From Ardenticatenales bacterium (GTDB taxonomy: Bacteria > Chloroflexota > Anaerolineae > Promineifilales > Promineifilaceae), in the NCBI GenBank assembly GCA_020634575.1, contig JACKBM010000003.1, positions 186,001-250,000 on the forward strand: a stretch of DNA of 64,000 bases. The letters run 5' to 3'. The position numbers and the translations under genes were made by a program. The notes under the pieces are model-generated. The model did no database searches, was not told the origin of the DNA, and was given only the letters and a program-made list of their open reading frames with translations. Below, piece by piece: positions 51,924 through 59,828 of the stretch. The stretch's first letter is position 1. Every line of letters starts with the position of its first letter.

Positions 51924-52205
51924 GTGGCTGCAAAACAAAAAGAACAAGAAGCTGACGAAAAATCGGGCCGAAAACGGCGCGATGCGTCACGCCCTAAACC
52001 AGCTGCGGTAACAACCAATTCGGTAATGCGCTACATCCGGGAGACGCGGGGCGAACTACGCAAGGTTGTTTGGCCCACCCGTGAAGAGTCATGGCGTCTG
52101 ACCATGATCGTGCTTGGGGTTACGCTGGCTTTCATTATCTTCCTGGGCGTGCTGGACTGGGTTTTCTCTTCTGGCTTTCAGGGAATAATCGATTTGATTA
52201 CGTAA
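51924..52205 (+). CDS. secE: Preprotein translocase subunit SecE
   Basis: 93 aa from GTG 51924, which has AGGA 9 nt upstream; an earlier in-frame GTG is less likely. A basic, Lys/Arg-rich head is followed by YIRETRGELRKVVWPTREES, the SecE signature, and a single membrane helix (TMIVLGVTLAFIIFLGVLDW). It forms the SecYEG channel. Followed by nusG as in most bacteria. Confidence 0.92.
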   Translation: MAAKQKEQEADEKSGRKRRDASRPKPAAVTTNSVMRYIRETRGELRKVVWPTREESWRLTMIVLGVTLAFIIFLGVLDWVFSSGFQGIIDLIT

Positions 52206-52273
52206 GCTCTTGTCTGGGTAGGCCCAGGAGAGCTTCGTTACGATCCGTTGCCAGGATCATTGAGTAGGCGATT

Positions 52274-52912
52274 ATGAGTATCATGGACGACGAAATGGAT
52301 GAATTCGACGTTAGCAGCAGCGAGGAAGTCGCTGAGGTAGAAGATGATCTGCCTCTGTTGCTAACAGAGGATGATGATGAGCCGCGCGATGGGCGGGCCT
52401 GGTATGTCGTACATTGCTATTCAGGCTACGAGAACAAGGTCCGGCACAGTATCGAGCAGCGTATCGAAACCATGGGGATGCAGGACAAGATCTTTGATGT
52501 TGTCGTGCCGACCGAGCAGGAAATTGAGATCAAGGATGGCAAGCGCCGTGAAGTAGACCGGCGTGTTTTCCCTGGTTACATTCTCGTCCAGCTGATTATG
52601 GATGAGGATTCCTGGTATGTGGTGCGGAATACGCCGGGCGTTACTGGTTTTGTGGGGATGGGCAATGAGCCGACCCCGCTGCGACCGGAAGAAGTGGCCA
52701 AGATCATGAACCGGATGGAGCAGGAAGCGCCCACCGTCAAGTTCAATTTCCAGATTGGCGAAAAGGTGCGCATCGGCTCAGGTCCGTTTGCGGATTTCAT
52801 TGGTTCTATTGCTCACATCGACATTGATCGCGCCAAGGTGCGTGTGTTGGTCTCGTTCTTCGGCCGGGAAACGCCGGTTGAGCTTGATTTTATGCACGTG
52901 GAGAAGGTGTAG
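52274..52912 (+). CDS. nusG: Transcription termination/antitermination factor NusG
   Basis: 212 aa. A strongly acidic head of about 40 residues precedes the NGN domain (RAWYVVHCYSGYENKVRHSI, VFPGYILVQLIMDEDSWYVV). The C-terminal KOW domain is IGEKVRIGSGPFADFIGSIA followed by VRVLVSFFGRETPVELDF. The acidic head is longer than in E. coli NusG. Between it and rplK stand three repeat hairpins. Confidence 0.96.
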   Translation: MSIMDDEMDEFDVSSSEEVAEVEDDLPLLLTEDDDEPRDGRAWYVVHCYSGYENKVRHSIEQRIETMGMQDKIFDVVVPTEQEIEIKDGKRREVDRRVFPGYILVQLIMDEDSWYVVRNTPGVTGFVGMGNEPTPLRPEEVAKIMNRMEQEAPTVKFNFQIGEKVRIGSGPFADFIGSIAHIDIDRAKVRVLVSFFGRETPVELDFMHVEKV

Positions 52913-53001
52913 AGACGCGCCGAGGCACGTCTTGAGACGTCCCAGCGGGACGTCTGTACGGTGTGTGATATAGGTGATTGAGACGCCCCAGCAGGGCGTC
53001 T
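52913..53001. repeat. Three AGACG-type hairpins inside the nusG-rplK gap
   Basis: Arms AGACGCGCC/GGCACGTCT (52913-52932), AGACGTCCC/GGGACGTCT (52935-52955) and AGACGCCC/GGGCGTCT (52981-53001), the last two followed by GTAC. These are the units seen at 3090-3306. The gap in this conserved operon is otherwise only 40-50 nt of ordinary DNA. Confidence 0.75.
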
Positions 53002-53051
53002 GTACAGTAAGGAGGAGCTCGGTAGAGCGTTTGGACTCCCTGGAGTAAATT

Positions 53052-53477
53052 ATGGCAAAGAAAGTCAAAGTTATTGTGAAGTTGCAGGTACCGGCCGGTA
53101 AAGCCAGCCCTGCACCGCCCGTTGGTACCTCGCTTGGCCCCCATGGCATCAACCTGATGCAGTTCTGCAAAGAATATAATGCCAAAACCGCGAACCAGAT
53201 CGGGCAGATTATCCCGGTAGAGCTGACCATTTTTCAGGACAGCAGCTTTACCATGGTGCTCAAGACGCCGCCGACCACTGACCTGCTGAAGAAAGCGGCC
53301 GGTGTCAAGAGTGGCTCAGCGGTGCCTAATCGTGAAAAAGTCGGCAAGGTGACCTCACAGCAGGTCCGCGAAATCGCCGAGATCAAGTTGAAGGACCTGA
53401 ATGCCAACGATCTGGATGGCGCCATCAAGATCATTTCCGGGACCGCCCGCAGCATGGGCATTACCATTCAGGATTAG
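53052..53477 (+). CDS. rplK: Ribosomal protein L11
   Basis: 141 aa. [20 protein letters not shown], then [19 protein letters not shown] and the rRNA-binding C-terminal domain with [20 protein letters not shown]. It forms the stalk base at the GTPase centre with L10/L12. A CCGGCCGG octamer occurs within the codons for PAGK. Standard length. Confidence 0.98.
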   Translation: MAKKVKVIVKLQVPAGKASPAPPVGTSLGPHGINLMQFCKEYNAKTANQIGQIIPVELTIFQDSSFTMVLKTPPTTDLLKKAAGVKSGSAVPNREKVGKVTSQQVREIAEIKLKDLNANDLDGAIKIISGTARSMGITIQD

Positions 53478-53532
53478 TTGAGTTATTGACTCAGTGGGAG
53501 GCCTCCGGCCGTTTGTACCACAAGGAGATATC

Positions 53533-54240
53533 ATGCCGAAACACGGACGTAAATACCTGGAAGCCGCTGCCAAGCTCGATCGGGATAAATATTACTCGGT
53601 TGACGAAGCCGTTTCCCTGTTAAAAGAAACTGTAACCACCAAGTTTGACCCTACCGTAGAACTCCATATGCGCCTCGGCGTTGATCCGCGCCATGCGGAC
53701 CAGCAAGTGCGCGATGTTATCCTTCTGCCCCATGGTCTGGGTAAGACGGTACGGGTGCTGGTTTTTGCTGAAGGTGAAGATGCCCGTTTGGCTGAAGAGG
53801 CCGGGGCGGATTACATCGCTGACGCGGAAACAATTGCCCGTATTCAGGGTGGCTGGGTTGATTTTGATGTGGCGATGGCTGTGCCGTCGATGATGGGCCA
53901 GGTCGGTCGTTTGGGTCGTATCCTGGGTCCCCGTGGTTTGATGCCGAACCCGCGGGCGGGCACTGTTGCGCCCGGCGCCGATCTGCCGCGCCTGATTCAG
54001 GAAGCGAAAGCGGGTCGTGTCGAATTCCGCGTGGACCGGACGGCCAACATTCATGCGCCCTTTGGCAAAGCCAGCTTCAGCGAAGAGCAACTGCGTGACA
54101 ATTTGAATGCCCTGATAGGCGCCATTAAGCGGGCCCGCCCGGCGGCGGTCAAGGGTATCTATGTCCGTCGCATCACGGTTGCCAATACGATGGGTCCTGG
54201 CATCCGCGTGGATGAAACAGCTGCCCTGGCTGATCTGTAA
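53533..54240 (+). CDS. rplA: Ribosomal protein L1
   Basis: 235 aa from ATG 53533 with AAGGAG 6 nt upstream. [20 protein letters not shown] opens it; the conserved L1 signature is [20 protein letters not shown]. It binds 23S rRNA at the L1 stalk and often controls its own operon through a leader. No L1-binding mimic was identified by eye. Confidence 0.97.
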   Translation: MPKHGRKYLEAAAKLDRDKYYSVDEAVSLLKETVTTKFDPTVELHMRLGVDPRHADQQVRDVILLPHGLGKTVRVLVFAEGEDARLAEEAGADYIADAETIARIQGGWVDFDVAMAVPSMMGQVGRLGRILGPRGLMPNPRAGTVAPGADLPRLIQEAKAGRVEFRVDRTANIHAPFGKASFSEEQLRDNLNALIGAIKRARPAAVKGIYVRRITVANTMGPGIRVDETAALADL

Positions 54241-54289
54241 ACCAAGCATATCACTGGACAAATAGTGATTTTCCATTAGAATACCCTCT

Positions 54290-54411
54290 TGTTGCTTTCC
54301 CAGCTGTAGATAGTTGGTGCTCGTTAGAGCTTAAACCGCAAGGCCAGCCGAGGTAGAGGAAAGACGTCAGGAATCAAACTGCCCTTGTGGTAGCTATTGA
54401 CTTGCGTCTTC
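54290..54411 (+). promoter_or_regulatory. L10 leader (autoregulatory rplJL leader)
   Basis: AGAGCTTAAACC (about 54326) and GCCGAGGT (54347-54354) match the conserved part of the L10 leader, the site where the L10/L12 complex binds. It is followed at once by a strong terminator, so excess L10 would stop transcription before rplJ. Boundaries are approximate. Confidence 0.65.
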
Positions 54412-54444
54412 ATCCCTATACCGGCCGGTATAGGGATTTTTTTT
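54412..54444 (+). terminator. Attenuator terminator before rplJ
   Basis: A perfect palindrome at 54412-54437, ATCCCTATACCGG and its complement, gives a 13-bp stem without extra loop bases; eight Ts follow. Its centre is ACCGGCCGGT, the most common decamer of the window. Confidence 0.85.
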
Positions 54445-54495
54445 GTGTCTAATGGCCCGTGTGGGCCCGAGAAATTTTAACGGAGGTGATGATCG

Positions 54496-55020
54496 TTGGC
54501 TATCTCAAGAACGCGTAAAGAAGAGCTTTTGGCACAATACGGCGACTTGCTGGAAAACAGCCGCGCGGTATTTTTAGCCGAATACGGTGGCCTGAACGTA
54601 AAGAACCTCGAAACATTACGGCAGGAAGTTCGTGATGCCCAGGGGGCATTCGCGGTCACTAAAAACACCCTGCTCCGCAACGCTCTGGAAAAGGCGGGTG
54701 AACCGGTACCTGAGCTCATGCTCACCGGCCAGACTGGCGCCAGTTTTGCCATGGGGGAAGCCCCGGCGCTGGCCAAGGCCCTGGTTGAATTCGCCAAGAA
54801 AGAGGAGAAGTTCACCATCAAAGGTGGCATTTTCGAAGGCAAGCTGTTGTCGGCAGACGATATTGAGCAGTTGGCCAAGATGCCGTCTCTGGATCAGCTT
54901 CGCGGTCAGTTGGCCGGGCTCGTGAGTGCCCCGGCCCGTAACCTGGCCAGCGTGGTTGCCAGTGGTGTTCGTCAGGTTGTTAATGTTATCGATGCTTACT
55001 CCAAAAAGGAAGCCGAGTAA
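54496..55020 (+). CDS. rplJ: Ribosomal protein L10
   Basis: 174 aa from TTG 54496: GGAGG lies 9 nt upstream and the only nearby ATG is out of frame. RAVFLAEYGGLNVKNLETLR and VTKNTLLRNALEKAG are the rRNA-binding part; the C-terminal helix binds L7/L12 dimers. A TTG start, together with the leader terminator, suggests tight control. Confidence 0.95.
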   Translation: MAISRTRKEELLAQYGDLLENSRAVFLAEYGGLNVKNLETLRQEVRDAQGAFAVTKNTLLRNALEKAGEPVPELMLTGQTGASFAMGEAPALAKALVEFAKKEEKFTIKGGIFEGKLLSADDIEQLAKMPSLDQLRGQLAGLVSAPARNLASVVASGVRQVVNVIDAYSKKEAE

Positions 55021-55087
55021 GCAGCAGTGGATCTCCACTGTGGTTGTAGGCTGAATTACGAAATAAGGATCTTGGAGGATCATAAAA

Positions 55088-55474
55088 ATGGCTGATTTGG
55101 ATAAGATTGTTGAAGAACTGAGCAGCTTGACCCTGATGGAAGCTGCCGAGCTGACCAAGAAGCTGGAAGAGGCCTGGGGTGTGAGCGCTGCTGCCCCCGT
55201 GGCGATGGCCGGCATGATGATGGCTGCTGGTGATGGCGCCGGCGCCGCTGAAGAAGAAGAAAAGACTGAGTTTGATGTCGTTCTGAAGGACGTAGGCCCG
55301 AAGAAGATCAATGTCATCAAGGAAGTCCGGGCGCTGACCAGCCTGGGTCTGAAAGAGGCCAAGGAAGTTGTCGATGGCGCTCCCAGCACCGTGCTGGAGC
55401 AGGTCAGCAAGGAAGCCGCCGAAGAAGCCAAAGCCAAACTGGAAGAGGCTGGCGCGACTGTCGAGCTGAAATAA
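55088..55474 (+). CDS. rplL: Ribosomal protein L7/L12
   Basis: 128 aa. The N-terminal dimer domain is [20 protein letters not shown], followed by an Ala/Gly hinge and the C-terminal factor-binding domain ([39 protein letters not shown]). It recruits translation factors. The hinge has a Met-rich stretch ([12 protein letters not shown]). Last gene of the block. Confidence 0.98.
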   Translation: MADLDKIVEELSSLTLMEAAELTKKLEEAWGVSAAAPVAMAGMMMAAGDGAGAAEEEEKTEFDVVLKDVGPKKINVIKEVRALTSLGLKEAKEVVDGAPSTVLEQVSKEAAEEAKAKLEEAGATVELK

Positions 55475-55497
55475 GTTCAGCTAGCGTGGTTTTTAAG

Positions 55498-55527
55498 AGG
55501 ACCAGCCCACAGGGTTGGTCCTTTTTA
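55498..55527 (+). terminator. Terminator of the ribosomal protein operon
   Basis: AGGACCAGCCC (55498-55508) with GGGTTGGTCCT (55512-55522), one G-T pair, then TTTTT. Confidence 0.9.
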
Positions 55528-55594
55528 TTTGCCCAGAAATTCACTCATTTTTTGGATCATATTTGCCCAATTCTTGTCATAATGTAAAGGTGCT

Positions 55595-56269
55595 ATGCAG
55601 CCGTTAATACTCGCCTCCGCCTCACCGCGTCGTCAGGAGCTCATCCAGCTTTTTGGTTTGCCCATACGGATCCAGAGCGCAGATGTTGACGAGGGCGCAA
55701 TACGGGAGCCTGATCCGGCCCGCATGGTGGTCGCAACTGCCCGCCTGAAGGCGGATTGGGTGGCGGCCCGGCAGCCGGAGCCCGCCCTGGTTATCGGTTC
55801 TGACACGACGGTGGCCCTGGATGGCCAGGTGTTGGGCAAACCGGCCGATAACGCGGAAGCGCGGCGAATGCTGCAGGCACTACGGGGACGGACGCACCAG
55901 GTGCACACCGGGGTGGTGATTGTGGATAGTGGGACCGGCCGGTCCCACGCCGATGTCGCCACGGTCGACGTACCGATGCGCGCCTATACCGATGCTGAGA
56001 TCGAAACCTACATTGCCTCAGGCGATCCGCTGGACAAGGCGGGCGCTTATGGGATTCAACATGCTGGTTTCCGGCCGGTGGACGAGTTGACAGGTTGCTA
56101 CGCCGGCGTAATGGGGTTACCATTATGTCACCTTGCGAGGCTGCTCAGGCAGTTCCAGGTGCCCGTAATCCCGTCTATCGCCGCTACCTGCCAGGCACAT
56201 AATGAGTATGAATGCCGGGTGTTCACCATGATTTTGAATCTCGACGGCGATCACATCAATGAGGGTTGA
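55595..56269 (+). CDS. maf: Maf-family nucleoside triphosphate pyrophosphatase
   Basis: 224 aa. ILASASPRRQELIQLF, DTTVALDGQVLGKP and GDPLDKAGAYGIQHAG match the Maf family, which hydrolyses unusual nucleotides (dTTP, UTP or modified bases) and in some bacteria delays septation. The last 30 residues go beyond the usual length of about 190-200. Starts at ATG 55595 with a CATAAT box only 11 nt upstream. Confidence 0.93.
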   Translation: MQPLILASASPRRQELIQLFGLPIRIQSADVDEGAIREPDPARMVVATARLKADWVAARQPEPALVIGSDTTVALDGQVLGKPADNAEARRMLQALRGRTHQVHTGVVIVDSGTGRSHADVATVDVPMRAYTDAEIETYIASGDPLDKAGAYGIQHAGFRPVDELTGCYAGVMGLPLCHLARLLRQFQVPVIPSIAATCQAHNEYECRVFTMILNLDGDHINEG

Positions 56270-56273
56270 GCCA

Positions 56274-57179
56274 ATGAGCCAGTTGGAAGATGCAGTAGCC
56301 GCGGCAGAAGCCGGCGACAAGAACAAAGCCTATGTCATTCTCGCTGCCCTGCTCAAAACAGAGCCGAACAATGTGGACGCCTGGGTTGCTCTTAGTCAGA
56401 TCGTTGACGACGAGAAGCAGAAACGAACCTTTCTAACCCGCGCCCTCACCCTCAAGTCTGACCACGCCCGGGCCGCCAGCCTGCTGCACCAGCTGGATTC
56501 ACCGCCCGCCCCAGAGGTTGTAGAAGACCTTCCTCTTGAGGCAGAATCAGACAACGTAGACATGGCCGAGCTGGAACCAGAGGAAGAGGTAGCTGAACCA
56601 GCCGCCGAGGTTGAGTCTGACCCATTGCCAGAGGTTATTGCGCCCGCCGTCGACACCGCACCGGATGATACGGTGCTCATGCCTGCCGCTGAAGTGGCGG
56701 CGCTGCGCCAACAAATTGAACCTGAGCCGACCGACACAGTCGTCGATGCCCGGCCTATCTCTGGCAACGCTGAGGATTTCGAGTCTCAGGCTACTGGAGA
56801 CACCATTCCTCCCTGGTTAATGGGTGAAGATGGCGCCATTATCCCCGAGGCTGAGGCGCTAGAGAGTATGCTGGAACCTGAGGGCGTAGATAGCGCGGAG
56901 CTGGAACCGGAGGTGCCGGATTGGCTCAGAGAGGAACTGGCTGACAGCTGGGAAGACGAGCCCGCCCCCGAGATCGTGGAAGATGAGCCGCTTTCTACCC
57001 GGGAAATTGCCAGTGTGGCCCCAACAACGCCCAAAGCCAGCAAAAAGCCGGCCTCCAAACGTTCCAAAAAGCAGTTGGACCGTATGTTCTCCTGGCTGAT
57101 TCTGGCCTTTGTCCTCGTGGGGGTGATCGCTCTCTATTTCCTCCTGCAAGTTGTGACCGAGCTCAATCTATTGGGATAA
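56274..57179 (+). CDS. TPR-containing membrane-anchored acidic protein
   Basis: 301 aa from ATG 56274, 4 nt after the maf stop. A short TPR-like head (AGDKNKAYVILAALLKTEPN, VDAWVALSQIVDDEKQKRTF) is followed by about 190 acidic, Pro/Glu-rich residues of low complexity and a single C-terminal helix (WLILAFVLVGVIALYFLLQV). It would face the cytoplasm. No family beyond TPR is recognised. Coupled to maf. Confidence 0.7.
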   Translation: MSQLEDAVAAAEAGDKNKAYVILAALLKTEPNNVDAWVALSQIVDDEKQKRTFLTRALTLKSDHARAASLLHQLDSPPAPEVVEDLPLEAESDNVDMAELEPEEEVAEPAAEVESDPLPEVIAPAVDTAPDDTVLMPAAEVAALRQQIEPEPTDTVVDARPISGNAEDFESQATGDTIPPWLMGEDGAIIPEAEALESMLEPEGVDSAELEPEVPDWLREELADSWEDEPAPEIVEDEPLSTREIASVAPTTPKASKKPASKRSKKQLDRMFSWLILAFVLVGVIALYFLLQVVTELNLLG

Positions 57180-57188
57180 TGAATGCAG

Positions 57189-57230
57189 ACCGCGTCCTGC
57201 CCGACAACAGTGGACAGGACGCGGTTTAGT
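57189..57230 (+). terminator. Terminator of the maf operon
   Basis: ACCGCGTCCTG (57189-57199) pairs perfectly with CAGGACGCGGT (57215-57225) and is followed by a T-rich TTAGTTTA. Confidence 0.8.
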
Positions 57231-57285
57231 TTAGTTCAAGAAATAATCTTACAGTGCTTGCGCTTATAACGCCTGACTAACAGCG

Positions 57286-57918
57286 CTAGGGCGCCGGGGC
57301 CCCATCCACACAGAGAATCGCCAGATTGCCCGAGTCGGTGTGAAAAGCGTACTCAGTGTCGCCGGTAGTCAGCAGGATGTAGTAGCCAGGCACGAGCGCC
57401 TGGGTGTACATATACCCTTCTTGTGGACAACCCAAACTGCCGTCAGACCACTCCCGCTCCTCAATAAGCGTCACATCAATCTCACTGATATCAATGTTTA
57501 GCCGTTTGGCCAGTTCCTGCATGGCGGTGTTGGCCATTTTGACGCCCAAATCAGGTACGCCAGGGGCCGGCTGAACGACATTTTCGCCATCCCCTTCAGC
57601 ATCTGGGGTGATGTCGGACAGATTGACGGTGACAGGTGAGACCGCCTCGCCCTCGCTGTTGGGCGCATTTGGCTGAGCGGCATCATCACCCTCTTCGCCC
57701 GCTTGCTCCGCGACCGGCAGGCTGGCCGGGCCGCTGGAATCCACTTCCGGCACGTCGTCGATGATGGCGTCTTCGGTCACGTCAATTTCGGTTAGTGCGT
57801 TGTTTTCATCACTCGTGGCTCCATCGTCGTTGGCGGTTGGCTCAACTTCGCCGCTACTGCAGGCCGCGACCAGCAGTGCGAGGAGTAACAAAGTGACCAG
57901 GCTGAATTTTGCTTTCAT
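57286..57918 (-). CDS. Acidic lipoprotein of unknown function
   Basis: 210 aa from ATG 57918 (MKAKFSLVTLLLLALLVAAC, lipobox Cys20). A low-complexity acidic linker (about 20-120) precedes a C-terminal domain of about 85 residues, LAKRLNIDISEIDVTLIEER, WSDGSLGCPQEGYMYTQALV and PGYYILLTTGDTEYAFHTDS. The CPQ(P/E)GxMY motif repeats in secreted proteins of this phylum. Function unknown; probably on the outer face of the membrane. Confidence 0.75.
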   Translation of the reverse strand: MKAKFSLVTLLLLALLVAACSSGEVEPTANDDGATSDENNALTEIDVTEDAIIDDVPEVDSSGPASLPVAEQAGEEGDDAAQPNAPNSEGEAVSPVTVNLSDITPDAEGDGENVVQPAPGVPDLGVKMANTAMQELAKRLNIDISEIDVTLIEEREWSDGSLGCPQEGYMYTQALVPGYYILLTTGDTEYAFHTDSGNLAILCVDGAPAP

Positions 57919-57999
57919 TTCTTTTAGTTGCATTTGCATCAAGATGCTCCCTGCGGCAACTATTGGGGGCGATTATCGCCCGATCTGACTGCCGCTAAT

Positions 58000-58061
58000 T
58001 TGCTCACTAATCAACAGACGCTGGCCGGCGCCAAAGGTTCCGCATACCCTTGCTCACTAAT
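58000..58061. promoter_or_regulatory. Direct repeat TTGCTCACTAAT, 50 bp apart
   Basis: TTGCTCACTAAT occurs at 58000-58011 and 58050-58061, upstream of the sugar transporter promoter. The identical distance-fixed copies look like paired operator sites for a repressor or activator; this also argues against TTG 58050 as a start codon. Confidence 0.5.
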
Positions 58062-58082
58062 AAAAAACTAACGAGCGGCTTT

Positions 58083-58111
58083 TTGACAAGCGAAACGTCC
58101 CTCCGTAAACT
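58083..58111 (+). promoter_or_regulatory. Promoter of the sugar ABC operon
   Basis: A consensus TTGACA (58083-58088), 17-nt spacer, TAAACT (58106-58111). Expected start about 58118, one base before ATG 58119, so translation may be leaderless. Confidence 0.6.
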
Positions 58112-58118
58112 TCTCCAG

Positions 58119-59033
58119 ATGCGTAGCAGTTGGCTTGGCCCCGGAACCCGGCAAAGAGAGCGGCAATGGCGGCTCCTGCTGTTGCCCTACTTGCTCGGCA
58201 TCATCTGCCTCATCATTGTACCGGCAATCGCGTCCCTGGCGCTGGCCTTTTTTGCCTATGATGGGCTGACGCCGCCCCGCTTCGTCGGCAACCTCAATTT
58301 TATTCTGGCCTATACGGATGAGCTTTTTAACCTGAGCGTACAAAACTCGCTCTCACTCATTCTCCTGCCGGTGCCCCTGCGCGTTTTTGGCGCCTTCTTA
58401 TTGGCCCGGCTTTACCAGCGCGGCGGTCGCTGGCTCAACTGGCTACGCGCTACCATTTACCTGCCGACAGTGATTCCGACGGCGGCTTACGCTCTGGCCT
58501 GGCTCTGGATCTTCAACCCGCTGTTCGGTCCGCTCAATTTGCTGCTGCGGGCCGTTGGCTTGTTCCCGCCTAACTGGTTCATCGATCCGCTCTGGGCCCG
58601 GCCGGCCCTGGTGTTGATGTCGCTCTGGCAGGTTGGTGAAGGGTTTCTGGTCTCCCTGGCCGCCCTGCAGGACCTGCCCGATGAGATCGAGGATGCCGCC
58701 CGTATCGACGGCGCCGGCAGTTGGGGGCTGTTCTGGCAGATCGCCTTGCCGCTCATGGCACCTATTCTGCTGCTGCTGATGTTTCGTGACGCGATTCTGA
58801 CCTTTCAGGAATCCTTCACCACCATTTTGCTGACGACCGACGGCGGACCTTACTACGCTACCTACACATTGCCGATGTTCGTTTACGAGCAAGGTTATGA
58901 TCTGCAGGCATTTGGCACCGCCAGCGCCGCCCTCTGGGTGGTCTATGGCTTGACGGGCGCGATTGTGATTGCGCTGTGGGTCATCGCCCGGCAGTGGCAA
59001 ATCGGGACGACTGATGAGACCTTCGTCCTTTAG
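58119..59033 (+). CDS. Sugar ABC transporter permease, MalF-like
   Basis: 304 aa from ATG 58119, chosen because the promoter lies inside the longer frame. Six membrane helices (LLLLPYLLGIICLIIVPAIA first). The ATPase-contacting loop is LPDEIEDAARIDGAGSWGLF, then QIALPLMAP, as in MalF/UgpA permeases. First of three genes; the second overlaps it by 20 nt. Confidence 0.85.
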   Translation: MRSSWLGPGTRQRERQWRLLLLPYLLGIICLIIVPAIASLALAFFAYDGLTPPRFVGNLNFILAYTDELFNLSVQNSLSLILLPVPLRVFGAFLLARLYQRGGRWLNWLRATIYLPTVIPTAAYALAWLWIFNPLFGPLNLLLRAVGLFPPNWFIDPLWARPALVLMSLWQVGEGFLVSLAALQDLPDEIEDAARIDGAGSWGLFWQIALPLMAPILLLLMFRDAILTFQESFTTILLTTDGGPYYATYTLPMFVYEQGYDLQAFGTASAALWVVYGLTGAIVIALWVIARQWQIGTTDETFVL

Positions 59034-59820
59034 TCGCCGTCTGGCGACCACCGGCCGGTTCCTCCTGGCGTTTATCTATCTGCTACCCTTGCTGTGGATG
59101 CTGGGGGCCTCTTTTCACCCGCAGGGCGTGGCGTTGCCGACGACTTTGCAGCTGTTACCGGCCGGTTTTACCCTCCAAAACTACAGCCGCATCTTCAGCC
59201 TCCTGCCCCTTGTTCGCTTCACCCTGAACTCGATCCTGGTCGTGCTGCTGGCCGTGCCTATCACCCTGGTCACCGGCTCCTGGGCAGGCTTGGGGATGGC
59301 CCGGCTGCCGCGCCGGGCCCAACGTCGCTGGATTGTATTGTCGCTGGCGGTCCTGATGGTACCGGGTATCGCTCTCTGGACGAGCCGTTTCTTCCTTTAC
59401 AAGCAGTTGGGCCTGCTCAACTCTATCTGGGCGCTCATTCTGCCGGCTTTTATGGGCAGCAGCCCGTTCTATGTGCTGATGTTTTACCGCGCCTTCCGCC
59501 GTATCCCGCTTGCTATTTTTGAGGCAGCCCTGTTGGATGGCGCCTCAGTGCTGCAAACCTGGTGGCGCGTGGCCTTGCCGATGGCTCGTCCCACCAGTAT
59601 CGGCGTGGCCCTGCTCTCCCTGGTGTTGTATTGGGGCGATTTCATGACGCCCTTACTCTATTTGCAGAGCGAAAAATATTACACGCTCCCCGTTGGTCTG
59701 CAATCTCTGCAACAGCTAAGCAAGTCGGATTGGGGTTTAATGATGGCGGCGGCGGTCTGGGCTACACTGCTGCCGGTCACCCTCTTTATTTTGGCCCAAC
59801 CATTCCTGTCCAGGCGCTGA
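59014..59820 (+). CDS. Sugar ABC transporter permease, MalG-like
   Basis: 268 aa from ATG 59014, inside the end of the previous gene. Six helices, a long first loop and the EAA loop FEAALLDGASVLQTWWRVAL followed by PMARPTSIGVALL. It pairs with the MalF-like subunit. Which sugar is unknown. Confidence 0.85.
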   Translation: MRPSSFSRRLATTGRFLLAFIYLLPLLWMLGASFHPQGVALPTTLQLLPAGFTLQNYSRIFSLLPLVRFTLNSILVVLLAVPITLVTGSWAGLGMARLPRRAQRRWIVLSLAVLMVPGIALWTSRFFLYKQLGLLNSIWALILPAFMGSSPFYVLMFYRAFRRIPLAIFEAALLDGASVLQTWWRVALPMARPTSIGVALLSLVLYWGDFMTPLLYLQSEKYYTLPVGLQSLQQLSKSDWGLMMAAAVWATLLPVTLFILAQPFLSRR

Positions 59821-59828
59821 GGTGTTCC

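Noticed and set aside
54412..54437. Origin- or attachment-site-like perfect palindrome
   Set aside because: The T-run and position between rplA and rplJ explain it as an attenuator terminator.
58050..58118. TTG 58050 as start of the MalF-like permease
   Set aside because: It is part of the TTGCTCACTAAT direct repeat and the promoter lies downstream of it.
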